This document shows positions 54,358 to 63,669 of a stretch of DNA of 64,000 nucleotides, piece after piece. This stretch comes from an uncultured Granulosicoccus sp. Lineage in GTDB: Bacteria > Pseudomonadota > Gammaproteobacteria > Granulosicoccales > Granulosicoccaceae. The translations under genes and the position numbers were made by a program. Below the pieces are notes generated by a model. It was given only the letters and a program-made list of their open reading frames with translations, searched no databases and was not told where the DNA came from. Location of the stretch: contig CANMQI010000013.1 in NCBI GenBank assembly GCA_947499955.1, positions 1 to 64,000 on the forward strand, read 5' to 3'. Within the stretch, counting starts at the first letter, position 1; each line of letters begins with the position of its first letter.

Positions 54358-55691
54358 GCAGCCAGCACCTGCTCGACCGCAGCTGCAAACTGCACGCCTC
54401 GATCTTCGAAGTTCCTGAACATGTCGAAACTGGAACAGGCGGGCGACAGCAGAACCGCATCACCGGCCTGAGCCTGCTCGCGGCACAGCTTGACGGCATC
54501 CTGCAGATCATCTGCCGCGAGAATGGTCGTGCTGCCCTCCAGCTGCTCCGCCATGCGATCACGATCGCGGCCAATCAGCACCAGGATCCGGACATGCTCT
54601 TCGAGCACGGCACGCAAGGGCGTGAAATCGGCATCCTTGGAGATGCCACCGGCAATCAGCACAACCGGTCCGGGCATCGCCCGAACAGCCTTGATGCAGG
54701 CATCGACATTGGTGCCCTTGGAGTCGTTGTACCAGCGAACGCCGTCCTGCTCGCCCAGAAACTGCGTGCGATGAGGAAGACCGGTGAAGCCGGTCAACCC
54801 GTTCTTCAAAGCCGTGAAGGGGATGGCCAGCACCTCGATCAGCGCCAGCACGACCAATGCATTGGCGGCGTTGTGGTCTCCGGGAACTGACAGTTCTGCC
54901 TGCGGCATCAAGGCATAGTGATCATCGCACAACCAGATTGCGTCATTTCTGATGGTCCGATGCCAGCGGGCAAAGTCGGACTCACCGGTACCGAGTGTGA
55001 AGTAGTCACAAGCAGTAACGGAGGAATCAGGCCAGGTGCGCTTGTCATCCAGGTTGGCGACACAATGCTCGGCCCCCTGATAGATGGTCCGCTTGACCGC
55101 AGCGTAGTGCTCGATATCGGCATAACGATCCATATGATCATCGCTGATGTTGAGAACAGTGGCAGCCAGCGGCTTCAGAGATCGGGTGGACTCCAACTGA
55201 TAACTGGAGAGTTCCAGAATGATGACATCTGCCGCTACCTTGAGACTGTCCAGCGCCGGTTCCCCGATATTGCCGCAGGCCAGCGCATTGATACCGGCGC
55301 TTTGCAACACGTGGGCAATCCAGGTCACGACACTACTCTTGCCATTGGAGCCCGTTACCGCAATGACAGGCACCTCGACAGCGCCAGCAAACAGTTCAAT
55401 GTCGCCAATGACATCGATTCCAGCGTCCAGAGCTGCCGTCACGGCCGGGTTCGCACGAGGCACACCGGGGCTGAGAATCAGCACCGGATACTCACTGAAC
55501 AATGCCAGGTCGAACTGCGTATGAACCTTGCAGCCCAGACTGACAGCCAGAGTCTGTGCCATCTCCTTGCTGCACTCATCGGCAACGTCGAAAGCCACGC
55601 CCTGAGAACTCAGGAAGCGTGCAACCGATGCACCGGTAACGCCGTAGCCGACGATCAGCACGCGCTTGCCTTGTAGGTCGCGAGGATCCAT
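54354..55691 (-). CDS. murD: UDP-MurNAc-L-Ala-D-Glu ligase MurD
   Basis: The enzyme adds D-Glu to UDP-MurNAc-L-Ala. The ATG at 55691 overlaps the mraY stop by one base and gives 445 residues; the open frame runs on to 56012 but only as an out-of-frame reading of mraY. Motifs: VLIVGYGVTGASVARFL at the N-terminus, ILSPGVPRANPAV, the ATP loop [40 protein letters not shown] and WYNDSKGTNVDACIKAV with the KGTN signature. It is cytoplasmic. Confidence 0.97.
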   Translation of the reverse strand: MDPRDLQGKRVLIVGYGVTGASVARFLSSQGVAFDVADECSKEMAQTLAVSLGCKVHTQFDLALFSEYPVLILSPGVPRANPAVTAALDAGIDVIGDIELFAGAVEVPVIAVTGSNGKSSVVTWIAHVLQSAGINALACGNIGEPALDSLKVAADVIILELSSYQLESTRSLKPLAATVLNISDDHMDRYADIEHYAAVKRTIYQGAEHCVANLDDKRTWPDSSVTACDYFTLGTGESDFARWHRTIRNDAIWLCDDHYALMPQAELSVPGDHNAANALVVLALIEVLAIPFTALKNGLTGFTGLPHRTQFLGEQDGVRWYNDSKGTNVDACIKAVRAMPGPVVLIAGGISKDADFTPLRAVLEEHVRILVLIGRDRDRMAEQLEGSTTILAADDLQDAVKLCREQAQAGDAVLLSPACSSFDMFRNFEDRGVQFAAAVEQVLAA

Positions 55692-56773
55692 CAGCGAATC
55701 TTCAGGGTGGACAAACCCACCAGGACAAGGATGACGGTGATGATCCAGAAGCGCACGATGATGCGCGGCTCGGGCCAACCCTGAAGTTCGAAATGATGAT
55801 GGATGGGCGCCATGCGAAATATGCGTTTGCCCCTGAGCTTGAAGGAGCCTACCTGCAGGATGACCGAAACAGCCTCCAGCACGAAGATCCCGCCCATGAT
55901 GAACAGCACCAGCTCCTGACGCACCATGATGGCAACAGCACCCAGGGATGCGCCAATGCTCAGAGCACCGACATCGCCCATGAAGACCTGAGCCGGGTAA
56001 GTGTTGAACCACAGAAAGCCAAGACCAGCACCCACCATGGCGCTGCAGAACACCGTCAGCTCCCCGGCACCCTTGATATTGGGTATGCCCAGATAGCCGG
56101 CGAAGATGGCATGCCCTGCCAGGTAGGCAATCAGGCCCAGGCCGGCGGCAACCATGACAGAGGGCAAAATGGCAAGCCCGTCCAGACCGTCAGTCAGATT
56201 GACGGCATTGCTGCTGCCGACGATGACCAGAAAGGTGAACGGAATGAACATCCAGCCCAGATAGATCACGGCATTCTTGAAGAAGGGCACGATCAGTTCC
56301 AGCTCGGCACGCTCGCCGGCGGTCAGGTACAGCACAATGACCGCCGTGCCTGCCACCAGCGTTTGCCAGATCAGCTTTTCGCGCGCCGTCAGTCCAACCG
56401 AATTGGACAACACGACCTTGCGGTAGTCATCCACCCAGCCAATGGCACCGAAGCCGATGCTGACGAACAGGACGATCCAGACCTGGCGAACGCTCAGATC
56501 GGACCACAACAAGGTGCTCAGTGCCACCGCCAGAATGATCATGGCGCCGCCCATGGTGGGAGTTCCCGCCTTGACCAGATGTGACTGAGGACCATCGTCC
56601 CGGACTGACTGCCCGATCTTGGCCTCGGTCAGCCAGCGAATCAGTCGCGGGCCTACCAGCAGACAGATGATCAGTGCCGTCAGAGCGGCAAAGATGGCAC
56701 GTACAGTAATGTACTGCAGCACACCGAAGCCGGGGTCCAGCTCAGTCAGCCATTGTCCGATCAGCAGCATCAT
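55691..56773 (-). CDS. mraY: Lipid I synthase MraY
   Basis: The 360-residue membrane enzyme transfers phospho-MurNAc-pentapeptide to undecaprenyl phosphate. Ten membrane helices are expected and visible. Signature parts are [21 protein letters not shown], the Asp-rich [52 protein letters not shown] and the loop [23 protein letters not shown]. These hold the catalytic Asp residues and the His motif. The start overlaps the murF stop by 4 bases. Confidence 0.98.
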   Translation of the reverse strand: MMLLIGQWLTELDPGFGVLQYITVRAIFAALTALIICLLVGPRLIRWLTEAKIGQSVRDDGPQSHLVKAGTPTMGGAMIILAVALSTLLWSDLSVRQVWIVLFVSIGFGAIGWVDDYRKVVLSNSVGLTAREKLIWQTLVAGTAVIVLYLTAGERAELELIVPFFKNAVIYLGWMFIPFTFLVIVGSSNAVNLTDGLDGLAILPSVMVAAGLGLIAYLAGHAIFAGYLGIPNIKGAGELTVFCSAMVGAGLGFLWFNTYPAQVFMGDVGALSIGASLGAVAIMVRQELVLFIMGGIFVLEAVSVILQVGSFKLRGKRIFRMAPIHHHFELQGWPEPRIIVRFWIITVILVLVGLSTLKIR

Positions 56774-58173
56774 GAGGAAGGCTCCTCGGCAACAGGACCC
56801 TGCGCACGCTTGGCCGTTGGCATCAATGCCTTGACGACACGTTCCATACGGGCACTGCGAGAACCCTTGACCAGCACGGTCATGTCTGCGTTCAGTTGCT
56901 CAGCCAGATCGTTGATCAGTGCTTCCTGGTCAGTGAAATGCCCGCCGGCCAGAGGTTTGTCTCCGGCGAAGGCTTTCCGAGTCGCCGATGACAGAGGACC
57001 GGTTGTCCAGAGGCCATCAATGCCACACTGCCTGGCATAGGCACCGAGACTGGCGTGCAGGGCTTCAGCACCCTCACCCAGCTCCGCCATGTCGCCCAAT
57101 ACCAGGTAACGGGTACCTTCATACCGCGCCAGCACATCCACGGCCTGTCGGGCCGAATCGGGGTTGGCGTTGTAGCTGTCATCAATCAGTCTGGAACCGC
57201 GCAGGCCCGGCTTCTTCTCCAGTCTGCCGGGGACCGGCCGTACACTCTCGAGTCCGCGCACGATATTCTCGGACTGCACGTCGAGACACTGCACCGCGGC
57301 GATGGCTGCCAGAGCATTGAGTCTGTTGTGATCACCGCTGAGCTGAAAATGCGGCTTGAGGATCTCCCCCATCGTCTTGATCGTCAGACCGGCTTCGGGC
57401 ATGCCTCGGACATCTGCCGTCTTGGCCAGACCGAATTCACGGACATGACAATGACTGGCGGCGGCGCGCATCACGTCGGCAAAGGCATCATCGGCATTGA
57501 TGATGGCATAGCCTTCCGGCTTGAGACCGCCGAAAATCTCTGACTTGGCAGCGGCAATACCTTCCACACTGCCAAAGCCTTCCAGATGAGCCTCACCTAT
57601 CTTGGTAATGAGTGCGACATCGGGTTCGGCAATACGCACCAGACGGGCAATCTCACCAGCATGATTGGCCCCCATTTCGATCACGGCGTAATCGTGTTCC
57701 GTACGCATTTCCAGCAGTGTCAATGGCACACCGATATCGTTGTTCAGATTGCCGCGCGTGGCCAGCACCGGCCCCAGCTGACGCAGAATCGTGGCGATGA
57801 TTTCCTTGACGGTCGTCTTGCCGTTGCTACCGGTTACTGCGATAAGCGGCGTTTCGAAACCTCGGACCCAATAGCGCGCCAGACTGCCCAGCGCTTCACG
57901 CGTATCGGCAACCCGCAAGCGGGGAACGCCTGCTTCGATATCTTCATGAACCACGATGGCCACGGCACCAGCTTCCACGGCGGCATCGATGAACTCATGT
58001 CCATTGAAACGATCACCCTGAATGGCGATGTACAGATCACCGGGCTTCAGCGTACGGGTATCGATACTGACACCGGTAAAACTGCTGGCAGTGGACGATT
58101 GTCCACCGACTGCCGGTAGCAAGGTCGCCTGCAATGGTGCCAGACACTCTTCGATTTCCAGAAGGAAACTCAC
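56770..58173 (-). CDS. murF: D-Ala-D-Ala adding ligase MurF
   Basis: The 467-residue ligase adds the D-Ala-D-Ala dipeptide to UDP-MurNAc-tripeptide. Motifs: the N-terminal substrate part with [30 protein letters not shown], the ATP loop [50 protein letters not shown] and [21 protein letters not shown]. The end is slightly long, with a Pro/Ser tail. The start overlaps the murE stop as ATGA (58170-58173). It is cytoplasmic. Confidence 0.97.
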   Translation of the reverse strand: MSFLLEIEECLAPLQATLLPAVGGQSSTASSFTGVSIDTRTLKPGDLYIAIQGDRFNGHEFIDAAVEAGAVAIVVHEDIEAGVPRLRVADTREALGSLARYWVRGFETPLIAVTGSNGKTTVKEIIATILRQLGPVLATRGNLNNDIGVPLTLLEMRTEHDYAVIEMGANHAGEIARLVRIAEPDVALITKIGEAHLEGFGSVEGIAAAKSEIFGGLKPEGYAIINADDAFADVMRAAASHCHVREFGLAKTADVRGMPEAGLTIKTMGEILKPHFQLSGDHNRLNALAAIAAVQCLDVQSENIVRGLESVRPVPGRLEKKPGLRGSRLIDDSYNANPDSARQAVDVLARYEGTRYLVLGDMAELGEGAEALHASLGAYARQCGIDGLWTTGPLSSATRKAFAGDKPLAGGHFTDQEALINDLAEQLNADMTVLVKGSRSARMERVVKALMPTAKRAQGPVAEEPSS

Positions 58174-59705
58174 GATGCCTGCTCCAGAGCGGCCAGCGCT
58201 TCAACTCGATCGCTGAACGGATGACGTGTGGTTCCGATGATCTGATAATCCTCATGACCCTTGCCGGCTATCAGCACCAGGTCGTCATTGGCTGCATGAC
58301 TGATGGCATGCGCAATGGCCTGTGCTCTATCGGCAATGACCAGTGCAGCCTCAGGCTTGCAAAAACCCTTCATGGCATCGGCAATGATGTTTTCCGACCT
58401 TTCGGTACGCGGATTGTCATCGGTCAGCACGACATGATCTGCCGCTTCAGCAGCCGCTGCCATGGGCGCGCGCTTGCCGGGATCACGATCACCACCACAG
58501 CCAAAGACGACCCACAGCTTGCCGCGACAATGCACCTTGACCGCATCGATCGCCACGCTGAGTGCTTGTGGCGTGTGCGAAAAATCGATGACAACCGTTG
58601 GCTGACCACTCGCACCAAGCCGTTCCATACGACCGGTGACCGGAGTGACGAAGCTCAGCGCGTGACGCGCCTGATTGGCAGCGACACCACAGGCACGCAG
58701 GCTGCCATAGCAAGCCAGCAGATTGTCGACATTGAATCGACCCAGCAACTGCGTATCGATATCGCCAGAGGCATCACCTTCACTCAGGGTGAAATGCAGA
58801 CCACTGTCGCTGGCGCGTACGGCACTTGCATGAATGGCGCTTGTCTTGCCAGCGGCATTGTCGGCAGATTCGGATCCGGCCTGCGGTGCAACGGCGTGAT
58901 AGACAAAGCGCGCCTGTGCGCCCTCTTGTGCCAGTAACGCCTGACCGAAAGCATCCTGACCATTGAGCACCATGGCTGCCAGCCCGGGCCAGCTGAACAA
59001 CTGCGCCTTGGCCGCACGATAGGCTTCAATCGTCTTGTGATAATCCAGATGGTCGCGTCCCAGATTGGTCAGGACGGCAACATCCAGCGCCAGTCCATCA
59101 AGGCGTCCTTCAGCCAGCCCGTGAGAAGAGGCTTCCAGCGCCACGACCTTTGCGCCCTGATCTCTCATCGAGGCCAGCATGCGATGCAGGCTGACTGCAT
59201 CCGGCGTGGTCAATTCAGTGGACTGCAGATCGTCTCCCAGGCCCCATCCCAGTGTGCCGATATAGCCACAGGGCTGATCAATGGCCGTGAATGCCTGTGC
59301 AATGAAACGGCAGACCGAGGTCTTGCCATCCGTACCCGTGACGGCCACCAGCTTCAGTGCGCGATCCGGCTGGCCGTAGAAACGCGAAGCCAGAAGCGCA
59401 TGACGAGCATCCAGATCATCAACGACAACGACGGGAACGCCGGCAGCGCGCAGACTGTCCACCGTCTCGGCATAGGCTGCCAGGGCCTCGGTGGAGCACA
59501 ATACAGCCACTGCACCCGCAGACACGGCCGCTTCGGCGAACCGCATGCCATGGGTGGTGCCGCCTGCCAATGCCAGATACAGATCACCGGGCTCGACAAG
59601 ACGACTGTCCTGGCTGACGCCCTGCAGACGCAATGCAGGCAAGCTCTCGCTGGTGAGGTCGGTCAACAGTGAGTCCAGCGTCCATGTAGGAGTCGCAGAT
59701 GTCAT
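58170..59705 (-). CDS. murE: UDP-MurNAc-tripeptide ligase MurE (diaminopimelate adding)
   Basis: The 511-residue ligase adds the third amino acid to the stem peptide. The motif DDNPRTE near residue 420 contains DNPR, which marks enzymes that use meso-diaminopimelate, as expected for a Gram-negative. Also visible: VSQDSRLVEPGDLYLALAGG, the ATP loop AVTGTDGKTSVCRFIAQ, ALEASSHGLAEGRLDGL, NLGRDHLDYH and IAGKGHEDYQ. The start shares one base with the ftsI stop. It is cytoplasmic. Confidence 0.98.
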   Translation of the reverse strand: MTSATPTWTLDSLLTDLTSESLPALRLQGVSQDSRLVEPGDLYLALAGGTTHGMRFAEAAVSAGAVAVLCSTEALAAYAETVDSLRAAGVPVVVVDDLDARHALLASRFYGQPDRALKLVAVTGTDGKTSVCRFIAQAFTAIDQPCGYIGTLGWGLGDDLQSTELTTPDAVSLHRMLASMRDQGAKVVALEASSHGLAEGRLDGLALDVAVLTNLGRDHLDYHKTIEAYRAAKAQLFSWPGLAAMVLNGQDAFGQALLAQEGAQARFVYHAVAPQAGSESADNAAGKTSAIHASAVRASDSGLHFTLSEGDASGDIDTQLLGRFNVDNLLACYGSLRACGVAANQARHALSFVTPVTGRMERLGASGQPTVVIDFSHTPQALSVAIDAVKVHCRGKLWVVFGCGGDRDPGKRAPMAAAAEAADHVVLTDDNPRTERSENIIADAMKGFCKPEAALVIADRAQAIAHAISHAANDDLVLIAGKGHEDYQIIGTTRHPFSDRVEALAALEQAS

Positions 59706-61471
59706 CAGGAGCGGCCGCCGTTGTCGGCCTGCTGAGGAATGAACTGCACGGATACCTGATCGCGCGAACCATCGATATCGTCCGGTTCGACCCCTTCCAG
59801 ACGCAAACCGTGCGACATGACTTCGGCGAATACCGGTGCCGCCACGGCACCACCGAAATGCTTGCCAGCCTTCGGATCGTGTACGACGACCACTGCCGCC
59901 AGCTGCGGGTTGGTTGCCGGTGCAAACCCTGCAAATACCGAGACATAACTGTCATCGGCATAGCCACCGGATTGTGACTTGTGCGAGGTACCCGTCTTGC
60001 CGGCAACGCGGTAGCCCGGAATCCTGGCCTGCTTGCCGGAACCTTCGATAACGACCGACTCCAGCATGCGCCGGACATCATGGGCAATGCTTTCATCGAT
60101 CACGGGCTGACCTGCAGGCAAGTCATCTGGCGCTTGCGCCAGAAAGGAGACGGGCAGCATCACTCCATCATTGGCGAGCGCGGCATAGGCATGAACCAAC
60201 TGCAAGGCTGACACTGAAATTCCGTAACCGTAGGAAATACTGGCCTGCTCGATGTGATGCCAAACTGCCGGTGGGTTGAAATAGCCATCCACCTCTCCCG
60301 GGAATTCACTGCCGGGCGGTCGGCCAAAACCGAAGGAGTCGAAAACCGACCACATCTGATCGGGCTCCAGCTGCCGAGCGACCTTGCTGATGCCCACATT
60401 GCTGGACCTGGTCACGATACCGGTGAGATCCAACCAGCCATGGTCCTTGCCATCATCACTGATGACGTACTTGCCGATACTGTAGTAACCCGGCGAGGTA
60501 TAGACGATGTCTTCAGGCTTGAACTTGCCAGAATCGAGTGCCGCAGCGATGGTGAAAGGCTTCATGGTCGAGCCGGGCTCGAAGACATCCGTCAGTGAAC
60601 GGTTACGCTGACGTCCGCCGACCCGATCGGCCACATCATTGGGGTTGTAGGTCGGGTAGTTCACCATCGCCATGACTTCGCCCGTTTTCACATCCATGAT
60701 CACGATGGAGCCTGACTCGGCCTCATTCTCGACAACCGCTTCCTGCAAGGCACGATTGGCAAAGTACTGCAATTGACGATCGATGCTCAAACGCAGGTCC
60801 TTGCCCGGCACGGCCGGCTTGATGATGTTCATGCCGGCAATTTCACGGCCCTTGCGATCCTTCAGGATACGGCGCAACCCCGGCTTGCCTGACAACCATC
60901 CGTCGTAGGCCATTTCCAGCCCTTCTCGCCCTGTTTCATCGATACCGGTGAAACCCACGACATGAGATGCAGCACCGGCACTCGGGTAGTAACGACGGTA
61001 TTCGGACTGAATGCCGAGGCTTTTCAGATCCAGCGCCATGACCTTGTCGACCAGTTCGGGAGCCACCTGCCGCTTGACGTAGGTGAAGACCCGTCCCTGA
61101 CTGGCAGCCCTGGCAACGCGCCGCTCCAACTTGTCAGGATTCTCGCCCAGCAGCACAGCTGCCTGCCGAAGCTTTGCCGGTTGCGCAGCCAGCTCGGCAG
61201 GGTTGCCGAACAGAGAAGGAATCGGTGCACTGATGGCCAACGGATCACCATGACGATCCAGCAGGTCACCACGACTGGCCGGAATGGCAACCGTACGAAT
61301 CTGTCGCTGCTGACCTTCGTTGCGATAGAACTTGTCGTTGATGATCTGCACGTGCACGGCACGTCCCACCAGCGCCAATGCCAGACAGGAGAAACCGAAC
61401 AGCACCAGGCCTCGACGCCTTGACCAGTCAGAGGCGGGAGACTCTTGCATGTCTGTGTATTTCTTGCTCAT
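59705..61471 (-). CDS. ftsI: Septal peptidoglycan transpeptidase FtsI (PBP3)
   Basis: The 588-residue class B penicillin-binding protein cross-links septal wall. A short cytoplasmic tail and one helix (LVLFGFSCLALALVGRAVHV) are followed by the pedestal domain with ASRGDLLDRHGDPLAISAP, and the transpeptidase domain with the three active-site motifs: catalytic Ser in FEPGSTMKPFTI, SSN in TRSSNVGISK and KTG in VAGKTGTSHKSQSGGY. It starts 2 bases after ftsL. The domain faces the periplasm and works with FtsW. Confidence 0.98.
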   Translation of the reverse strand: MSKKYTDMQESPASDWSRRRGLVLFGFSCLALALVGRAVHVQIINDKFYRNEGQQRQIRTVAIPASRGDLLDRHGDPLAISAPIPSLFGNPAELAAQPAKLRQAAVLLGENPDKLERRVARAASQGRVFTYVKRQVAPELVDKVMALDLKSLGIQSEYRRYYPSAGAASHVVGFTGIDETGREGLEMAYDGWLSGKPGLRRILKDRKGREIAGMNIIKPAVPGKDLRLSIDRQLQYFANRALQEAVVENEAESGSIVIMDVKTGEVMAMVNYPTYNPNDVADRVGGRQRNRSLTDVFEPGSTMKPFTIAAALDSGKFKPEDIVYTSPGYYSIGKYVISDDGKDHGWLDLTGIVTRSSNVGISKVARQLEPDQMWSVFDSFGFGRPPGSEFPGEVDGYFNPPAVWHHIEQASISYGYGISVSALQLVHAYAALANDGVMLPVSFLAQAPDDLPAGQPVIDESIAHDVRRMLESVVIEGSGKQARIPGYRVAGKTGTSHKSQSGGYADDSYVSVFAGFAPATNPQLAAVVVVHDPKAGKHFGGAVAAPVFAEVMSHGLRLEGVEPDDIDGSRDQVSVQFIPQQADNGGRS

Positions 61472-61473
61472 CG

Positions 61474-61743
61474 TCAGCGAACGATCATGACCGTACCGTC
61501 CAGAGCCGGGTAGGTCATGTCAAGTCGTTCGCGGGCGGTTCGTTCGACGCGCCCGTGCTCTGAGAACGTGCTCTCCTCGATCTGCAGCTGACTCCACTGC
61601 ACATCCAGGGCATCGATGATCTTCTGGCTCTGGCTGACCTGCATGTAGGCACGGGTACTCAGGTATTTGGAGTACAACACCATCATCGCCGAGCAGAAGC
61701 ACAGCGCAGTCAGCAGAACCAGTGTCAGTGCCATGCGGTTCAT
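61474..61743 (-). CDS. ftsL: Cell division protein FtsL
   Basis: The 89-residue bitopic protein has one membrane helix at about 4-23 (ALTLVLLTALCFCSAMMVLY) and a periplasmic coiled-coil-like part (about 24-70) of the kind that pairs with FtsB. It connects FtsQ with the FtsW-FtsI synthase. The start overlaps the rsmH stop by 4 bases (61740-61743). Sequence conservation is low in this family, so the call rests on size, topology and the position between rsmH and ftsI. Confidence 0.93.
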   Translation of the reverse strand: MNRMALTLVLLTALCFCSAMMVLYSKYLSTRAYMQVSQSQKIIDALDVQWSQLQIEESTFSEHGRVERTARERLDMTYPALDGTVMIVR

Positions 61744-62687
61744 AGCACACGCTCCGCGACACGCAGAACGGCGCTTCGCGCCCGCGGGTTCACGTCAAGT
61801 TCATCCTTGCCGGCCTTGATGGCCTTGCCAACCACTTTCCAGGGGTGGGCTTCAACTGCTGGCTGCGGCAGATGGCGCGGAATGCGCGCATCCGGTACCG
61901 GCTTGCGTAAAGCCCGCTTGACCAGCCGATCTTCCAGCGAATGAAAACTGATGACCGCCAGACGACCGCCGACCTTGAGCACATCGACCGCTGTATCCAG
62001 CGCCTGTGAAATCGCATCCAGCTCACCATTGACGCGAATTCGTATAGCCTGAAAACTGCGAGTAGCCGGATGATGATGGCGCTCCCAGCGCGGGTGAGCC
62101 ACCTTCACGATTTCGGCCAGCTGGCCGGTGCGAAGAATGGGCTCGACAGCACGCGCAGCAATGATCGCACCGGCTATGCGCCGCGCGTATCGCTCTTCTC
62201 CGTACTCTCTCAGCACCTGCACCAGTTCACCCTCATCCACACTTGCCAGCCACTGCGCGGCAGATACTCCACTTGTCGGATCCATGCGCATGTCAAGTTC
62301 ACCATCGCGGGAAAAGCCGAAACCACGCTCGGCCACATCCAACTGTGGCGATGACACACCCAGGTCCATCAGCAACCCGTCCACTTCCCCAAACCAACCC
62401 TCTTGCTGCAGCACTTCGCGCATGTCGGCAAAGTTTGCCTGGCGAATCGAGAACCTCGACTCATGGGCGAACCGCGCATGCGCATCTGCAATGGCTTCCG
62501 GATCTCTGTCCAGTGCCAATAGCTGACCGGCTTCTCCGAGCCGTGACAGCAGGTACCCACTGTGGCCGCCACGACCATAAGTGGCATCCACATACTTCCC
62601 ATCTTCCACCGGCGCCAGAAAATCGACGGCCTCGTGCATCAATACAGGGACGTGACTCGCCACTGCCCTGTTGTCATTGGCATTCAT
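61740..62687 (-). CDS. rsmH: 16S rRNA m4C1402 methyltransferase RsmH (MraW)
   Basis: The 315-residue S-adenosylmethionine-dependent enzyme methylates N4 of C1402 in 16S rRNA. It has the start HVPVLMHEAVDFLAPVEDG, the SAM loop VDATYGRGGHSGYLLSRL, LLMDLGVSSPQLD, the RGFGFSRDGELDMRMDP segment and ISFHSLEDRLVKRALR. These are standard. The start shares one base with the mraZ stop. It is cytoplasmic. Confidence 0.98.
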   Translation of the reverse strand: MNANDNRAVASHVPVLMHEAVDFLAPVEDGKYVDATYGRGGHSGYLLSRLGEAGQLLALDRDPEAIADAHARFAHESRFSIRQANFADMREVLQQEGWFGEVDGLLMDLGVSSPQLDVAERGFGFSRDGELDMRMDPTSGVSAAQWLASVDEGELVQVLREYGEERYARRIAGAIIAARAVEPILRTGQLAEIVKVAHPRWERHHHPATRSFQAIRIRVNGELDAISQALDTAVDVLKVGGRLAVISFHSLEDRLVKRALRKPVPDARIPRHLPQPAVEAHPWKVVGKAIKAGKDELDVNPRARSAVLRVAERVL

Positions 62688-63154
62688 CAGAAGGAGATAT
62701 TCAGCAGTTCGGCCGGCGCGTCGGCAGAGTTCGGATCAGACTCTTCCTGCTTCCACTTATCGCACTCTTGTTCCCACGACTGCTCATCCCACAACTCGAA
62801 TTTATTGCCCTGACCTATCAGAAAAGCCTTGCGACCTATCCCCGCGTATTCCCTGAGCTCGGCCGGGAGCAACATTCGCCCCGTGGCGTCCAGCTCCAAC
62901 TCGGTTGCATAACCGATGAAGAGCCTCTGGACTTTTCGTGCTTCTGCCGAGTGATTCGGCAGCTCCATGAGCTTGCGCTCGATTTCTTCGTAAATGGCCA
63001 TTGGATAAATCAGAAGACAGGCTGCAGATCGGTTGTCCACCGTGACGACCAGATCCTTGATGGCGTTCTTGTCCAGATTGTCTCGATGATTTTTGGGCAT
63101 GGCGAGGCGTCCCTTGGCGTCAACACTCAATTTTGTTATGCCTCGAAATCGCAT
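62687..63154 (-). CDS. mraZ: Transcriptional regulator MraZ
   Basis: From the ATG at 63154 the product has 155 residues and starts MRFRGITKLSVDAKGRLAMPKNHRD, the typical MraZ opening; the frame extends to 63196 but the additional residues do not fit. Two SpoVT-AbrB-like halves each carry the DxxGR motif (SVDAKGRLAMP and ELDATGRMLLP). MraZ forms rings that bind GTGG-type repeats upstream of its own operon and regulate dcw expression. It is the first gene of the operon, and matching repeats lie just upstream (63172-63206). Confidence 0.96.
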   Translation of the reverse strand: MRFRGITKLSVDAKGRLAMPKNHRDNLDKNAIKDLVVTVDNRSAACLLIYPMAIYEEIERKLMELPNHSAEARKVQRLFIGYATELELDATGRMLLPAELREYAGIGRKAFLIGQGNKFELWDEQSWEQECDKWKQEESDPNSADAPAELLNISF

Positions 63155-63171
63155 GTTGCGTTGCCAAAAAA

Positions 63172-63206
63172 CCCACTTTTCACCACCAAATGGCACTGAG
63201 CCCCAC
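63172..63206 (-). promoter_or_regulatory. MraZ-box-like GTGG repeats in the mraZ leader
   Basis: On the minus strand the leader reads GTGGGG (63206-63201), then GTGG (63186-63183) and GTGGG (63176-63172), with the last two separated by TGAAAA. MraZ sites in other bacteria are direct GTGG(G/A) repeats of about 10-bp period at this place. The first copy overlaps the promoter -10/start region. Confidence 0.6.
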
Positions 63207-63233
63207 TATACGACCCCTGTACTGCACGGTCAA
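63205..63233 (-). promoter_or_regulatory. Sigma-70 promoter of the dcw operon
   Basis: TTGACC (63233-63228), a 17-bp spacer and TATAGT (63210-63205) match the consensus at 5 of 6 and 5 of 6 positions. The transcript would start near 63198, 44 bases before the mraZ ATG. No other strong promoter is obvious between here and ftsZ. Confidence 0.85.
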
Positions 63234-63669
63234 TGAAAAACGGACGCTAAGTCCATGTTTTTCCTTGCAAAGAGGTATATTTATGTTACGCGATAGGCCT
63301 ATAGCAATATCAATGACTTACAAGTGTTTCACAGAATTGGCGTGAGAAGAAGGGAGAATTGGCTCACATTTGCCTGCAGGACTGGACGAACGTTGCAGAT
63401 AGTTTGCAATTGCTTGCGAGACGAGCCGGATGCAAGTGACAACACCCACTGGCTGCAACGTTTCAAGGCAGTAATGTCAAATTGGGTGGCTATTTTTAAA
63501 GGCCGAATCGAGGCACTTCAGAGCACCATTCGGAGGAATCGGGCACCCGATTGCCGATCGGAACCGTGTCACAGCAAGTAACATCGAAACACTGTTTCAT
63601 TCTCGTTCAGTAAACAGCCAGACAGCCGATTTGACAAGGACAGCTCCAGAAAACCGGCGAGAACTGCTT
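63234..63669. other. Intergenic region upstream of the dcw operon
   Basis: This 436-base stretch between the mra promoter and the zinc-ribbon gene is more A+T rich than its surroundings at 63240-63340 and has only short frames without ribosome-binding sites. AATCGGG and CCCGATT (63537-63552) form a short perfect inverted repeat. I see no gene or RNA, and no convincing promoter for the gene on the right. Confidence 0.5.

Noticed and set aside
54354..56012. Long form of murD starting at 56012
   Set aside because: The additional 107 codons overlap mraY in another frame and read as noise. The ATG at 55691 matches the MurD N-terminus and couples to the mraY stop codon.
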